Assembly (NCBI RefSeq): GCF_003752175.1
Contig: NZ_RJVF01000009.1
Coordinates: 744,001-808,000 of the forward strand
DNA length: 64,000 bases
From: Comamonas sp. BIGb0124
Lineage (GTDB): Bacteria; Pseudomonadota; Gammaproteobacteria; Burkholderiales; Burkholderiaceae_C
Reading direction: 5' to 3'
Part shown: one piece after another, positions 50,748 through 60,015 of the stretch
Position numbering within the stretch: the first letter of the stretch is position 1
How the letters are laid out: each line of letters starts with the position of its first letter
Program-made: the position numbers and the translations under genes
Notes under the pieces: model-generated
What the model was told of the DNA's origin: nothing
Database searches by the model: none
The model's input: only the letters and a program-made list of their open reading frames with translations

Positions 50748-51752
50748 ATGTCTGTAACAAATAGCTATATCACAGAGCAGTCATACCGATTTGCCAAGGT
50801 TTCGTGGGGCGCGATTTTTGCCGGTCTGGTGATCGGCTTGATCGTTTATCTGGTGCTGTCCGTTCTGGGGACGGCCATCGGCGCGTCGGCGATCGATCCA
50901 CTGGCCAGTGGTAACCCTTTCGATGGGTTTGGCGCCGGGGCAAGCATCTGGGCAGGGGTGACGACCTTGATTTCGATTGCTTTGGGCGGCTTTGTCGCGG
51001 GCTATCTGGCGCGGCGCTCCGGCGCGCTGCATGGCTTGCTGTCGTGGGCCGTCACAACCTTGTTTGCGGGCTACCTGCTGCTCAGTGCCACGGGTACGGC
51101 GCTGAACATGGCCGGCAGTGCCGCCAAGGCCGGGCTGTCGGCGGCGGGCACCGTGGTCACTGCCGGCGCGGCAGCCGCCGGGCCAGCGTTGCAGCAAGGG
51201 ATCCAGAACGCAGGGGTGTCGTTCGACACACGGGGCCTGCAGGACGAACTGGAAACGCTGCTGCGGCAGACCGGCAAGCCCGAGTTGCAGCCCGAGCAGC
51301 TCAAGTCCGAGGCTTCCGGTACAGCCGCCGAAGGCCAGGCGCGCGTCGAGCAGTCGGCCCAGACCCCCCAAGCTGCCGGTGCGGATGGCAAGGCCTGGTT
51401 CGAGGGCGTGATGGCCCGTGCCGACCGGGTGCTCAACGCCGCGGACAAGGACGCGCTGATCAACATCATCGTGGCCCGTACAGGCAAGTCACGGGCCGAA
51501 GCCCAGCAGATCGCCGACAACTACGAACGCGCCTACAACGAGGCTCGCGCCAAGTTCGAGCAGGCCAAGCAGGACGCCGAGCAAAAGGCGCGTGAAGCCG
51601 GTGCCAAGGCCGCTGCCGCGATCGCCAAGGGCTCGTGGGCCACGCTGGCGGTGCTGATCCTCGGTGCGCTGATTTCTGCGGGTGCAGGTGCTGCGGGCTA
51701 CCGCCGCCAACCGCGTGAAGTTCGCGCCCCTATCGTGACGGAACGCCCCTGA
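50748..51752 (+). CDS. Membrane protein with long soluble coiled-coil insert
   Basis: 334 residues. I start at MSVTNSYITEQSYRFAKVSW (AGAGG upstream); earlier in-frame codons look non-coding. Three N-terminal hydrophobic segments (about 22-45, 70-90, 95-125, with G-rich GAxFAGxVIGLIVYL), then a soluble region about 160-290 rich in Gln, Glu, Ala and Lys (coiled coil in ERAYNEARAKFEQAKQDAEQ), and a last membrane helix near the C-terminus. Resembles the poorly characterised PhnA-like/YrzE-like envelope proteins. Function unknown. Confidence 0.7.
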   Translation: MSVTNSYITEQSYRFAKVSWGAIFAGLVIGLIVYLVLSVLGTAIGASAIDPLASGNPFDGFGAGASIWAGVTTLISIALGGFVAGYLARRSGALHGLLSWAVTTLFAGYLLLSATGTALNMAGSAAKAGLSAAGTVVTAGAAAAGPALQQGIQNAGVSFDTRGLQDELETLLRQTGKPELQPEQLKSEASGTAAEGQARVEQSAQTPQAAGADGKAWFEGVMARADRVLNAADKDALINIIVARTGKSRAEAQQIADNYERAYNEARAKFEQAKQDAEQKAREAGAKAAAAIAKGSWATLAVLILGALISAGAGAAGYRRQPREVRAPIVTERP

Positions 51753-51818
51753 ACATCGGGGGTGCTGCCGGGAACAAGGCGCCGGATCGATCGAGTCGGG
51801 GTCGAACGGCTGGGGCGG

Positions 51819-52391
51819 TCACGCCGCCCCCACCCCCACCCCGTGATACCGCCGGTCGGCATAGACCAGCGAGCCGGCCGCCGGCGCACAGGCCTGCGGG
51901 GCCACCACGCGGCACAGCAGCACATCGTGGGTCGCCACCGAGACAACCTGCTCGATATGGCAGTCGAATCGGGCCCGCACGCCCGGCAGCAGCGGCGAGC
52001 CGCTGGCCCCGGCCTCGCAGGCGAGGCCGGCAAAGCGCTCGGCCATGGGGGTCTTGCCGCCAAACAGGCGCGACAGGTCCTCCTGATCGGCGCTCAACGT
52101 GTTGACGCACAGCACGCCATTGCCGCGCACGGCCGCGTAGGCCGACGAGTTCTTCTGCAGGCAGACCAGCAGCATGGGCGGTGCATCGCTCAGGCTGCTG
52201 ACGGCGGATGCGGTAAAGCCTGCCCGTCCGCACGGGCCGTCGGTGGTCACCACATGCACGGCTGCGGCCACCTGCGCCATCGCCGCCCGAAAGGCCCGCG
52301 CGCGCTCGATGGGGTCCTCGGCCTGCCCGGTCGGCAGGGCTGCCGCGGGCACAGGGACGCTGGAGGGGAGGGGGCTGCTGATGAGGCTCAT
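51819..52391 (-). CDS. Flavin reductase (FMN) component
   Basis: 190 residues. FRAAMAQVAAAVHVVTTDG, GRAGFTASAVSSLSDAPPML, VNTLSADQEDLSRLFGG and FDCHIEQVVSVATHDVLLCR are the pattern of the HpaC/RutF flavin reductase family. It supplies reduced FMN to a two-component monooxygenase. The divergent LLM gene at 52594 is the obvious partner. Confidence 0.9.
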   Translation of the reverse strand: MSLISSPLPSSVPVPAAALPTGQAEDPIERARAFRAAMAQVAAAVHVVTTDGPCGRAGFTASAVSSLSDAPPMLLVCLQKNSSAYAAVRGNGVLCVNTLSADQEDLSRLFGGKTPMAERFAGLACEAGASGSPLLPGVRARFDCHIEQVVSVATHDVLLCRVVAPQACAPAAGSLVYADRRYHGVGVGAA

Positions 52392-52593
52392 GACAAGACG
52401 GGAAGAGGAGGGGATGACCTTTGTTTATGCAGATGCATGCAATATGTATACCTGATCGTTTGCCGAGAACGAATCGATTCGTCGAGGATGCGTATCGGTT
52501 GTCGAATGTCCGCTTGTATCAACGGTCCGGCACGCAATTTGCGTCGTCATTCGATGCATACAAAACCAACCATCAGATGTACAAAGGATTGAA
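52392..52593. promoter_or_regulatory. Divergent control region of flavin reductase and monooxygenase genes
   Basis: Contains TGTATACC at 52445-52452, TGCATACA at 52555-52562, and a perfect 14-base palindrome ACGAATCGATTCGT at 52469-52482. The TGYATACA boxes recur around the GntR gene at 54.6 kb, suggesting common regulation. Confidence 0.5.
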
Positions 52594-53892
52594 ATGACGC
52601 AACGGCAGATGCATCTCGGACTCTTCCTTCTGGGCACCGGCAGCCACAGCGCAGGCTGGCGCCATCCGGGGGCGGTCGATACGTTCCAGGATTTTTCGGC
52701 CATCCAGCGCATCGGCGCCAGTGCCGAGCGCGGGCTGTTCGACCTGATCTTCATGGGCGACAACCTCAATGCCGATCCCCGAGCCCACCCTTCGTACACC
52801 CTGAGGCTGGAGCCGCTCACCCTGCTGTCGGCGCTGGCCACGGGCACCCATCGCATCGGCCTGGGGGCCACGGTCTCGACGACCTACAGCGATCCGTTCA
52901 CGGTGGCGCGGGCCTTTGCATCGCTCGATCACATCAGTGGCGGCCGGGCGGCCTGGAACGCGGTGACCACGTCGAATGCGGCGGTCGGCGCCAACTTCGG
53001 CACCGTCCACCCCGATCACGCCCGGCGTTACGAGATGGCCGGCGAATTCGTCGACGTGGTCAAGGGCCTCTGGGACTGCTGGGACGACGATGCGGTGGTG
53101 GCGGACAAGGTCGGCGGCCTGTACATCGATCCCTCCAAGGTACACGCCTTGCGCCACGCGGGCGAGTTCTTCAAGGTCGAAGGGCCGCTCAATATCGGCC
53201 GCGCACCGCAGGGCAGGCCTGTGGTGCTGCAGGCCGGCGGCTCCAATGCGGGTCTGCAACTGGCAGCCCGCACGGCGGACGTGGTGTTCTCGGTGGTGCA
53301 GGACTACGACGAGGCGCGCGCCAGTTATGCCGATCTCAAGAGTCGCCTGCCGCAGTTCGGCCGCAGCGCGCGCGATGTGACGGTGTTGCCGGGGGTCATG
53401 CCGGTGGTCGGGCGCACCGATCGGGAAGCCCGCGAAAAGCTCAATCAGTTGCAGGCGTACATCGGCACCGAGACCGCGATGGCGGTGCTGTCCGAACGTT
53501 TCGGGCACGATTTCTCGGGCTACGCGCTCGATGCACCGGTGCCCGAGCTGGCCCTGCCCGATACCTACCATGCCTTCACGCGCGTGCTGCTGGCCAAGGC
53601 GCGCCGTGAACAGATGACGCTGCGCGATCTCTACAGCCTGACCGCTGCGGCGCGCGGCCATTGGGTGCTCTGCGGCAGTCCCGAAACCATCGCCGACACG
53701 CTGCAGACCTGGTTCGAAGGCCATGCCGCCGACGGCTTCAACATCATGCCGCCCTACTTCCACGAAGGCTTCGACGACTTCATCGATGGCGTGGTGCCGA
53801 TCCTGCAGGAGCGCGGGCTGTTCCGCACACGTTACGAGGGCAGCACGCTGCGCGATCACCTGGGGCTGTCGCGCCCGGCGCCCGTGCGCTGA
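52594..53892 (+). CDS. LLM-class flavin-dependent monooxygenase (NtaA/SnaA/DszA type)
   Basis: 432 residues; ATG with AAAGGA six bases upstream. MHLGLFLLGTGSHSAGWRHP, FMGDNL, TYSDPFTVARAFASLDHISGGRAAWNAVTT and FMN-binding QAGGSNAGLQLAARTADVVFS identify this bacterial-luciferase-like family. Members oxidise or cleave compounds such as nitrilotriacetate, dibenzothiophene sulfone, EDTA or heterocycles using FMNH2 from a separate reductase. Substrate not readable; the neighbouring carbamoylase, aminotransferase and NMT1-type transporter favour a nitrogen heterocycle. Confidence 0.9.
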   Translation: MTQRQMHLGLFLLGTGSHSAGWRHPGAVDTFQDFSAIQRIGASAERGLFDLIFMGDNLNADPRAHPSYTLRLEPLTLLSALATGTHRIGLGATVSTTYSDPFTVARAFASLDHISGGRAAWNAVTTSNAAVGANFGTVHPDHARRYEMAGEFVDVVKGLWDCWDDDAVVADKVGGLYIDPSKVHALRHAGEFFKVEGPLNIGRAPQGRPVVLQAGGSNAGLQLAARTADVVFSVVQDYDEARASYADLKSRLPQFGRSARDVTVLPGVMPVVGRTDREAREKLNQLQAYIGTETAMAVLSERFGHDFSGYALDAPVPELALPDTYHAFTRVLLAKARREQMTLRDLYSLTAAARGHWVLCGSPETIADTLQTWFEGHAADGFNIMPPYFHEGFDDFIDGVVPILQERGLFRTRYEGSTLRDHLGLSRPAPVR

Positions 53893-53972
53893 AAAAGCCT
53901 GGCCCGCCGCGCCGACATCCGGCCGTTGCGGGCGGCTCGAGGCACCCTGGGGGCGGGTGCCGGTTCACGGCT

Positions 53973-54626
53973 TCATTTGGGGAACAGCGCGATGAAGTCG
54001 AGCAGCTTTTCTCCCAGCAGGTTGACGTGGGCCTGCATCGCCTTGTCGGCACCTTCCTCGTCGCCCCGGGCGATGCAGCGCAGCACCGCATCGTGCTCGG
54101 GAATGGTGTCGATGCGCCGGCTCGCACGCTGCGTCACCATGCGCCGGTAAGAGCCGACGCGGTTGCGCAGTGCCCGTGTCTGCTCGGCCAGGAACTTGTT
54201 CTGCGAGGCTTCGTAGATCAGCTCGTGGAAGCGCCGATTGACCTCGTAGAACTCGTCCGCATCGTCGGAGTCGACCAGGGTCACCAGCGTGGCCTGCAGT
54301 TCGTTGAGTGCGGCCAGGTGTTCGGTCGAAATGCGCCGGGCAGCGAGCTTGGCGCACAGGCCCTCGAGTTGCGCCATCACCTGGAACATCTCGATCAGCT
54401 TATGCGCCGACAGCCGGGCCACCTGTGCGGGCTGGCGATTGCGGATCTCGATCAGCCCGGCTGAGGCCAGATGCCGGAGGGCCTCTCTCACGGGAGTGCG
54501 GGAAACGTCGAGGCGCGCGGCCAGCTCCATTTCATCGAGCCGGGCGCCCGGCTGCAGGACGCCCGAAAAGATTTCCTGCTCGAGGATTTGCTGCACGTGT
54601 TCGGAGCGCGTAAGCGTTGTTGTCAT
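53973..54626 (-). CDS. GntR-family regulator (FCD type), cluster 3
   Basis: 217 residues. Winged helix with LEQEIFSGVLQPGARLDEME and LDVSRTPVREALRHLASAGL, followed by an FCD domain whose metal-type residues appear in FYEVNRRFHELIYEAS and in the late helices. Sits between the monooxygenase gene and the divergent operon starting at 54961; probably controls both, through the TGYATACA boxes on either side. Confidence 0.92.
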   Translation of the reverse strand: MTTTLTRSEHVQQILEQEIFSGVLQPGARLDEMELAARLDVSRTPVREALRHLASAGLIEIRNRQPAQVARLSAHKLIEMFQVMAQLEGLCAKLAARRISTEHLAALNELQATLVTLVDSDDADEFYEVNRRFHELIYEASQNKFLAEQTRALRNRVGSYRRMVTQRASRRIDTIPEHDAVLRCIARGDEEGADKAMQAHVNLLGEKLLDFIALFPK

Positions 54627-54960
54627 TGAAATCAGTGTGTGGCGATCAGGAAGATCCTATGCACAAGCATAGCTGGAATCATGCCAGCCACGGCGCTGGA
54701 AAACATCGTCGACCGACTTCTTGCATACATTGAATTAATCTGTGTATGCATCAATACGATGCAGGCATGCACCAATGCGTATCCTCGTCTCCGCATATGG
54801 TGCATGGAGACGGCTTATCCGACCTTGGACAGGGGCTGAAACAAGGGATTCCATCTGGCACGCCCCTTGCTGAACAGAGCGCATCCGCCTCATGCATGCA
54901 AGACGGCAGCACGAGGGCGACATGCACAACACTCTGTATACATAGAAAGGTCATCGCATC
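54627..54960. promoter_or_regulatory. Control region between the GntR gene and the cluster 3 operon
   Basis: TGCATACA (54722-54729) and TGTATGCA (54743-54750) form an inverted repeat, and TGTATACA lies at 54935-54942, 18 bases before the SDR start. GntR/FCD operators often centre on TGTATACA. The plus-strand operon ATG is preceded by GAAAGG. No gene is seen in the 334 bases. Confidence 0.5.
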
Positions 54961-55746
54961 ATGGATCTCGGTCTGAAAGGCAAAACCGCACTGATCACCG
55001 GCGCCTCCAAGGGCATCGGACTGGCTACCGCATTCAGCTTTGCCCAAGAGGGCATCGGCAAGCTCCATCTGGCTGCCCGTTCCGAAGACAAGCTGGCCGA
55101 AGCCCGCGATGAGCTCGTCCGCCGGTTCGGCGTGACGGTCGAGATCCACGCCACCGATCTCTCCAAGACCGAGAACGTGATCGCCCTGGCCGCGCGCTGC
55201 GCCGATGCAGACATCCTGGTGAACAACGCCGCCGACTCCACCCCCGGCCCGCTCGACAAGCTCAGCGATGCCCAGTGGCGCGAAAGCCTGGACATGAAGA
55301 TCTTTTCGTACGCCACGCTGACGCGCGAGATCTATGCGCACATGAAGCAGCGCGGCCATGGCGTGATCGTCAACGACATCGGCAACTCGGGCGAGAACTG
55401 GGATGCCAACTACATCGTCGGCACCACCGGCAATGCCGCAATGATGGCCTTCACGCGCGGCGTGGGCGGTCGCAGCCTGGACGACGGCATCCGCGTGGTG
55501 GGCGTCAATCCCGGACCGGTGGCGACCGACCGCATGGTCAAGCTCATGAAGCGCCGTGCGCTCGACTGGTACGGCGACGAAGGCCGCTGGGAAGAGCTGT
55601 TCGACAAGTACCCGGCCAAGCGTCCCGCACAACCCGAGGAAGTGGGCGACCTGATCGTCTGGCTGGCCTCGGACCGCGCGCAGTACATCACCGGCACCAT
55701 CGTCACCATCGACGGCGGCATCGCGTCGCGCCGCTCCATCATCTGA
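54961..55746 (+). CDS. Short-chain dehydrogenase/reductase-like protein lacking the catalytic lysine
   Basis: 261 residues. Cofactor motifs TGASKGIG (residues 13-20) and NNAAD are normal, and GVNPGPVATDRM matches the family. At the active site, however, the usual Ser and YxxxK are replaced: Asn138, Tyr151 and Thr155 (NYIVGTTGNAAMMAF). Similar active-site variants exist in a subgroup of SDR proteins. It may use another proton relay or act on an unusual substrate. First gene of a tightly packed operon reaching beyond the window. Confidence 0.87.
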   Translation: MDLGLKGKTALITGASKGIGLATAFSFAQEGIGKLHLAARSEDKLAEARDELVRRFGVTVEIHATDLSKTENVIALAARCADADILVNNAADSTPGPLDKLSDAQWRESLDMKIFSYATLTREIYAHMKQRGHGVIVNDIGNSGENWDANYIVGTTGNAAMMAFTRGVGGRSLDDGIRVVGVNPGPVATDRMVKLMKRRALDWYGDEGRWEELFDKYPAKRPAQPEEVGDLIVWLASDRAQYITGTIVTIDGGIASRRSII

Positions 55747-55768
55747 GCGCAGCAAAGGCAGATCCACC

Positions 55769-56908
55769 ATGCGACTCTTCGAAGCACGCAACGCCTATTT
55801 CGATCGGCTGTGCAACACCCCCGGGCTGATGTGGCTCGGCCAGAACACCAACCACTTCGAGCCCCACCCGACGGTGATCCAGGCCGTGATCGACGCGTTG
55901 CAGGACGGCAGTTACCACGCCTACGCCCCGCCCGCCGGCTTCGAGGAACTGCGCAGCCTGATCGTCGAGGACTTCGGACTGGCCCATACGGATGCCTGCG
56001 CCTTCGTGACCGACGGCGCGGTCGAGGCGCTCTACAACATCTGCCGCCGCATCTGCCAGCCGGGCACCGATTTCGTCACCACCGATCCGAGCTGGGCCTG
56101 GCCCATGCAGTTTGCCCGGGAGGCCGGCGCACGGGTCGTCGAACTGCCGATCTACGACGCGGCCCAGAACTACAAGCTGACCCCGGCGCAACTGCAGGCC
56201 GCCGTCACGCCGCAGACCCGGGTGATCTACCTGGTCGATCCGAACAACCCGCTGGGCACCTGCCACACCGCCGAAGAGATCGAGGCCTTCGCCGCCATCG
56301 CCCGTTCGGTGGGGGCTTATCTGATCCACGACGCCACCTACGCGCAGTTCGCAGACGGCTTCACCCCGGCCTATCCGTTCTACCCGGAAAAGACGCTGGT
56401 GACCTACAGCTTTTCCAAGTGGCTGGGCCTGGCGGGCATGCGCCTCGGAGCGGTGATCTCCAATCCGGACATCATCGAGATGGTCGCTGCCGCACCGCCC
56501 AACAACCTGGGCAGCAACGTGCTGTCGCAGCGCGCGGCGATTGCCGGACTCAAGACCAAGGCCGAATGGTTTCCGACGGTCAAGGCACGGCTGCGGCGCA
56601 ACCAGGCGGCTGTGGCCGAGGCCGTGGCCCGCGTGCCCGGCCTGTCGATTCCGGTCTATCCCTCGCAGGCCAATCTGCTGGTCATCGAAACCGTCGCTGC
56701 CGGCATCCGTCCGGAAGCGCTGGTTGCCGCCTATCAGGCCGAGGGCATCATGATTCGCCAGGGCACGTACCACACCAAGACGTTCGGCGATCGTTTCGTC
56801 AAGGTCAGCCTCACCGTGCCCGAGGCCTGGGCCGATGCATTCTGCGAGAAGCTGCCGGCCATGGTCGAACGCGCCCGCACCATCGAATTGCCCCAAGGGC
56901 TGTTTTGA
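55769..56908 (+). CDS. Class I/II PLP-dependent aminotransferase
   Basis: 379 residues. The PLP lysine is Lys217 in SFSKWLGLAGMRLG, with Asp188 and Tyr191 (IHDATYAQF) and the VDPNNPLGT motif ahead of it. Fold type I. Substrate unknown; in this operon it may remove an amino group released by carbamoyl hydrolysis two genes later. 22 bases separate it from the SDR gene. Confidence 0.92.
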   Translation: MRLFEARNAYFDRLCNTPGLMWLGQNTNHFEPHPTVIQAVIDALQDGSYHAYAPPAGFEELRSLIVEDFGLAHTDACAFVTDGAVEALYNICRRICQPGTDFVTTDPSWAWPMQFAREAGARVVELPIYDAAQNYKLTPAQLQAAVTPQTRVIYLVDPNNPLGTCHTAEEIEAFAAIARSVGAYLIHDATYAQFADGFTPAYPFYPEKTLVTYSFSKWLGLAGMRLGAVISNPDIIEMVAAAPPNNLGSNVLSQRAAIAGLKTKAEWFPTVKARLRRNQAAVAEAVARVPGLSIPVYPSQANLLVIETVAAGIRPEALVAAYQAEGIMIRQGTYHTKTFGDRFVKVSLTVPEAWADAFCEKLPAMVERARTIELPQGLF

Positions 56909-56925
56909 GAACGGGAGCCGCCACC

Positions 56926-57807
56926 ATGCCCCACATCACCGCACGCGACGGAACCCGTCTCTACTACGAGGAAACGGGCAGCGGAACGCCGATCCTGTTC
57001 GTCCATGAATTCGGTGGCGACTGGCGCAGCTGGGAGCCCCAGATGCGCTATTTCGCGCGCCGCTACCGCTGCATCACCTTCAGCGCCCGAGGCTATGCGC
57101 CGTCGGACATCCCCGAAGATGTCGAGCGTTATTCTCAAGCCATCGCCGTCGACGACATGGCAGACATCCTGCAGTCGCTGGAGATCGAAAAGGCCCACGT
57201 GGTGGGCCTGTCGATGGGCGGGTTTGCGACCCTGCATTTCGGCCTGCGTTATCCGCAGATGGCCTTGTCGCTGGTTGTCGCCGGAGCCGGCTACGGTGCC
57301 GAAAAGCAGTACGAGGATTACTTCCGCGGCGTGTCGCTCGAGGTGGCCCGGCAGTTCGAGACCCGGGGGGCGCCCGAGTTCTCCAAGACCTATTCCACGG
57401 CCGCTTCGCGCATCATCTTTCAGTGCAAGGACCCGCGGGGCTGGCTCGAGTTCGCGACCCAGCTCGGCGAACATTCGTCGCTGGGCTCGGCCCGCACCAT
57501 GCAGGGCGTTCAGGCACGCCGTCCGTCGATCTACGACCTGGAGCCCGAGCTCAAGGCGATGGCCGTGCCCACGCTGGTCATGGTCGGCGACGAGGACGAT
57601 CACTGCCTGCAACCCGGCATCTTCCTCAAGCGCGTGATTCCCGCATGCGGACTGGCCGTGCTGCCCAAGGCCGGCCACACGCTCAACATCGAGGAACCGG
57701 CCCTGTTCAACCAACTGGTGTCGGATTTCCTGGCCACGGTCGAGCAAGGCCGGTGGCTGGCGCGCGATCCGCGCTCCACGCCTGCCGAAATCATGAAGAC
57801 GTCCTGA
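56926..57807 (+). CDS. Alpha/beta hydrolase
   Basis: 293 residues from MPHITARDGTRLYYEETGSG; the longer frame runs back through the aminotransferase gene. Nucleophile Ser96 in GLSMGGF, oxyanion region HEFGGDWRSW, acid in VGDEDDHC and His in KAGHTLNIEEP. Resembles enol-lactone or N-formyl/ester hydrolases of catabolic pathways. Starts 17 bases after the previous stop. Confidence 0.9.
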   Translation: MPHITARDGTRLYYEETGSGTPILFVHEFGGDWRSWEPQMRYFARRYRCITFSARGYAPSDIPEDVERYSQAIAVDDMADILQSLEIEKAHVVGLSMGGFATLHFGLRYPQMALSLVVAGAGYGAEKQYEDYFRGVSLEVARQFETRGAPEFSKTYSTAASRIIFQCKDPRGWLEFATQLGEHSSLGSARTMQGVQARRPSIYDLEPELKAMAVPTLVMVGDEDDHCLQPGIFLKRVIPACGLAVLPKAGHTLNIEEPALFNQLVSDFLATVEQGRWLARDPRSTPAEIMKTS

Positions 57808-57817
57808 GGACTGCGCC

Positions 57818-59125
57818 GTGCCCCTGAATGCCCCCGACCAACCCGTCTCCCGTCACGTCAGCCAGCAACGCCTGCAAGCGCGCCTGGATACGCTGGCCCG
57901 GTTCGGCGCAACCGCCAAGGGCGGCGTCGACCGGCAGGCCCTGAGCCGCGAAGACGCCTTGGCCCAGGCGCAGATGGTGCGCTGGGGTCATGAGCTGGGC
58001 TTGAAGGCGAGCCGAGACCCGGCAGGCAACCTGTTCCTGCGGTTCGAGGGGCTCGACGACGGGCTGCCGCCCGTGCTCAGCGGGTCGCATCTCGACAGCC
58101 AGCCGACCGGCGGGCGGTTCGACGGCGTGTTCGGCGTGGTGGCGGCGCTCGAGGCGGTGCAGGCGATGGCCGAAGCCGGCCACAGGCCGGTGCGTGCGAT
58201 CGAGGTCGTGGCCTGGATGAACGAGGAAGGCTCGCGTTTTGCACCCGGCATGATGGGCTCGGCCGCGTTTTCCGGTGCGCGCGAGCTGGACGAATTCCTG
58301 CCCGTGCGGGACGGTGCCGGCATCCGCGTCGACGAGGCCCTCGCCGCCACGCGCAGCGGGCTCGACGAACTGCTGGCCCCCGAGGGGCTGTCGCCGGTCG
58401 TCCTGCGGCCTCTGGGCGGCCCTGTGGCCGCCTATGTCGAGGCCCACATCGAACAAGGTCCTGTGCTCGAGCGGGTGGGCCTGTCCGTCGGCATCGTCTC
58501 CGGCATCCAGGGCAAGCACACCTGGCGGATCGAGGTGCTGGGCGAGGCCGCTCACGCCGGCACGTCGACGCGCGCCGAACGCAAGGATGCCTTGATGGCT
58601 GCGCTCGCCATGGTCCAGGCCATGGCACAGGTTTTCCATGACGAGGACGACGTCACCAAGTTCACCGTCGGGCGCTTCGAGGTCGAACCCAATGCGCCGT
58701 CGGTGGTGGCGAGCCGTGCGGTCTTCTCGATCGATCTGCGCCACCCCGACACCGATCGCCTGAACGCCATGAGCCAGCAGGTCCAGCGACTGTGCACCGA
58801 GCACCGCGGACCGTGCGAGGTCGTGGTGCAGCGCCTGTCGGCCGCCGATTCCCTGAGTTTTTCCGCCGACATGCGGCAACTGGCACAGGACTGCGCGCAG
58901 GCGCAGGACATCGCCACCCTGGAACTGCCCTCTGCCGCAGGGCACGACGCCCGTTATCTCAATCCCTTGGCCCCATCCGCCATGCTGTTCGTGCCCTGCC
59001 ATCTGGGCATCACGCACAACGAGGCCGAGTACGCATCGCCGCACGACCTCTGGCTCGGCACGCGCGTGCTGGCCGACATGCTGCAGGCCCTGACCACGGC
59101 CTCATCGCCAGAAAGCGTCACATGA
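57818..59125 (+). CDS. M20-family amidase, hydantoinase/carbamoylase type
   Basis: 435 residues from a GTG start. Binuclear zinc site residues His91 (GSHLDSQPTGG), Asp102 (RFDGVFGV) and Glu136/137 (WMNEEGSRF). HIEQGPVLE and GEAAHAGTSTRAERKDA are also typical. Cleaves N-carbamoyl or similar amides of amino acids. Its last four bases overlap the ATG of the ABC ATPase. Confidence 0.92.
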   Translation: MPLNAPDQPVSRHVSQQRLQARLDTLARFGATAKGGVDRQALSREDALAQAQMVRWGHELGLKASRDPAGNLFLRFEGLDDGLPPVLSGSHLDSQPTGGRFDGVFGVVAALEAVQAMAEAGHRPVRAIEVVAWMNEEGSRFAPGMMGSAAFSGARELDEFLPVRDGAGIRVDEALAATRSGLDELLAPEGLSPVVLRPLGGPVAAYVEAHIEQGPVLERVGLSVGIVSGIQGKHTWRIEVLGEAAHAGTSTRAERKDALMAALAMVQAMAQVFHDEDDVTKFTVGRFEVEPNAPSVVASRAVFSIDLRHPDTDRLNAMSQQVQRLCTEHRGPCEVVVQRLSAADSLSFSADMRQLAQDCAQAQDIATLELPSAAGHDARYLNPLAPSAMLFVPCHLGITHNEAEYASPHDLWLGTRVLADMLQALTTASSPESVT

Positions 59126-60015
59126 GCACCACCGTCCACTCCGCCGCCACCTTCTTCCAGAGCAGTGAATCCGAACCGATGAACCCTACCCAGACCGTGC
59201 CCGCCGCTGCCCGAGCCGGCGCCAAGCCCTTGCTGTCGCTCACCGGCGTGAGCAAGACCTTCGGCTCCGTCCAGGCCCTGCGCGACCTCGATGTCGCCAT
59301 CGCACCCGGCGAATTCGTGACGATCGTCGGCCCCAGCGGCTGCGGCAAGAGCACGCTGTTCAACATCGTCGCAGGATTGGAGGAGCCGGATGCCGGCGGC
59401 CGGCTCGACTTCCTGGGCCGCGAGTGCAAGGCCCGCGATCTGCTGGGGCAGGTGTCCTTCATGCCGCAGCGCGACCTGCTGCTGCCCTGGCGCACCGTGA
59501 TCGACAACGCCATCCTGGCGGTCGAGATGGAAGGCATGCGCCGCGCCGATGCCCGCCGTATGGCGCTCGACATGCTGCCCGAGTTCGGCCTGGCGGGCTT
59601 CGAGAACCAGTATCCGCACCAGCTCTCGGGCGGCATGCGCCAGCGTGTCGCGCTGATGCGCACCTTCATGTTCAAGCGGGATCTGCTGCTGCTCGACGAA
59701 CCCTTCGGTGCCCTCGATGCACTGACCCGGACGATGATGCAGCGCTGGCTGCTCGATGTCTGGCAGAAGCACCGCCGCACGATTCTGTTCATCACCCACG
59801 ATGTCGACGAGGCCTTGTTCCTGGGCGACCGGGTGCTGGCCATGAGTGCCCGCCCCGGGCGCGTCAAGCTCGAACTGACCGTCGATCTGCCGCGCCCGCG
59901 CCGCCCCGACATCGTCACCTCGCCGGACTTCATCGAACGCAAGCGCATCCTGCTCGATGCTATCGAGGAGGAGAGCATGAAGTCCTTCATGTCGACACAA
60001 GGGCGGCCGGCATGA
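59122..60015 (+). CDS. ABC transporter ATPase (nitrate/sulfonate/NMT1 importer type)
   Basis: 297 residues; ATG overlaps the previous stop. A second ATG at 59179 would remove 19 residues. Walker A GPSGCGKST, Q-loop PQRDLLLPWRTV, signature LSGGMRQR and Walker B LLLLDEPFGALD match the SsuB/TauB/ThiZ-like family. Energises the two permeases at 61.9-63.5 kb. Confidence 0.93.
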   Translation: MSTTVHSAATFFQSSESEPMNPTQTVPAAARAGAKPLLSLTGVSKTFGSVQALRDLDVAIAPGEFVTIVGPSGCGKSTLFNIVAGLEEPDAGGRLDFLGRECKARDLLGQVSFMPQRDLLLPWRTVIDNAILAVEMEGMRRADARRMALDMLPEFGLAGFENQYPHQLSGGMRQRVALMRTFMFKRDLLLLDEPFGALDALTRTMMQRWLLDVWQKHRRTILFITHDVDEALFLGDRVLAMSARPGRVKLELTVDLPRPRRPDIVTSPDFIERKRILLDAIEEESMKSFMSTQGRPA

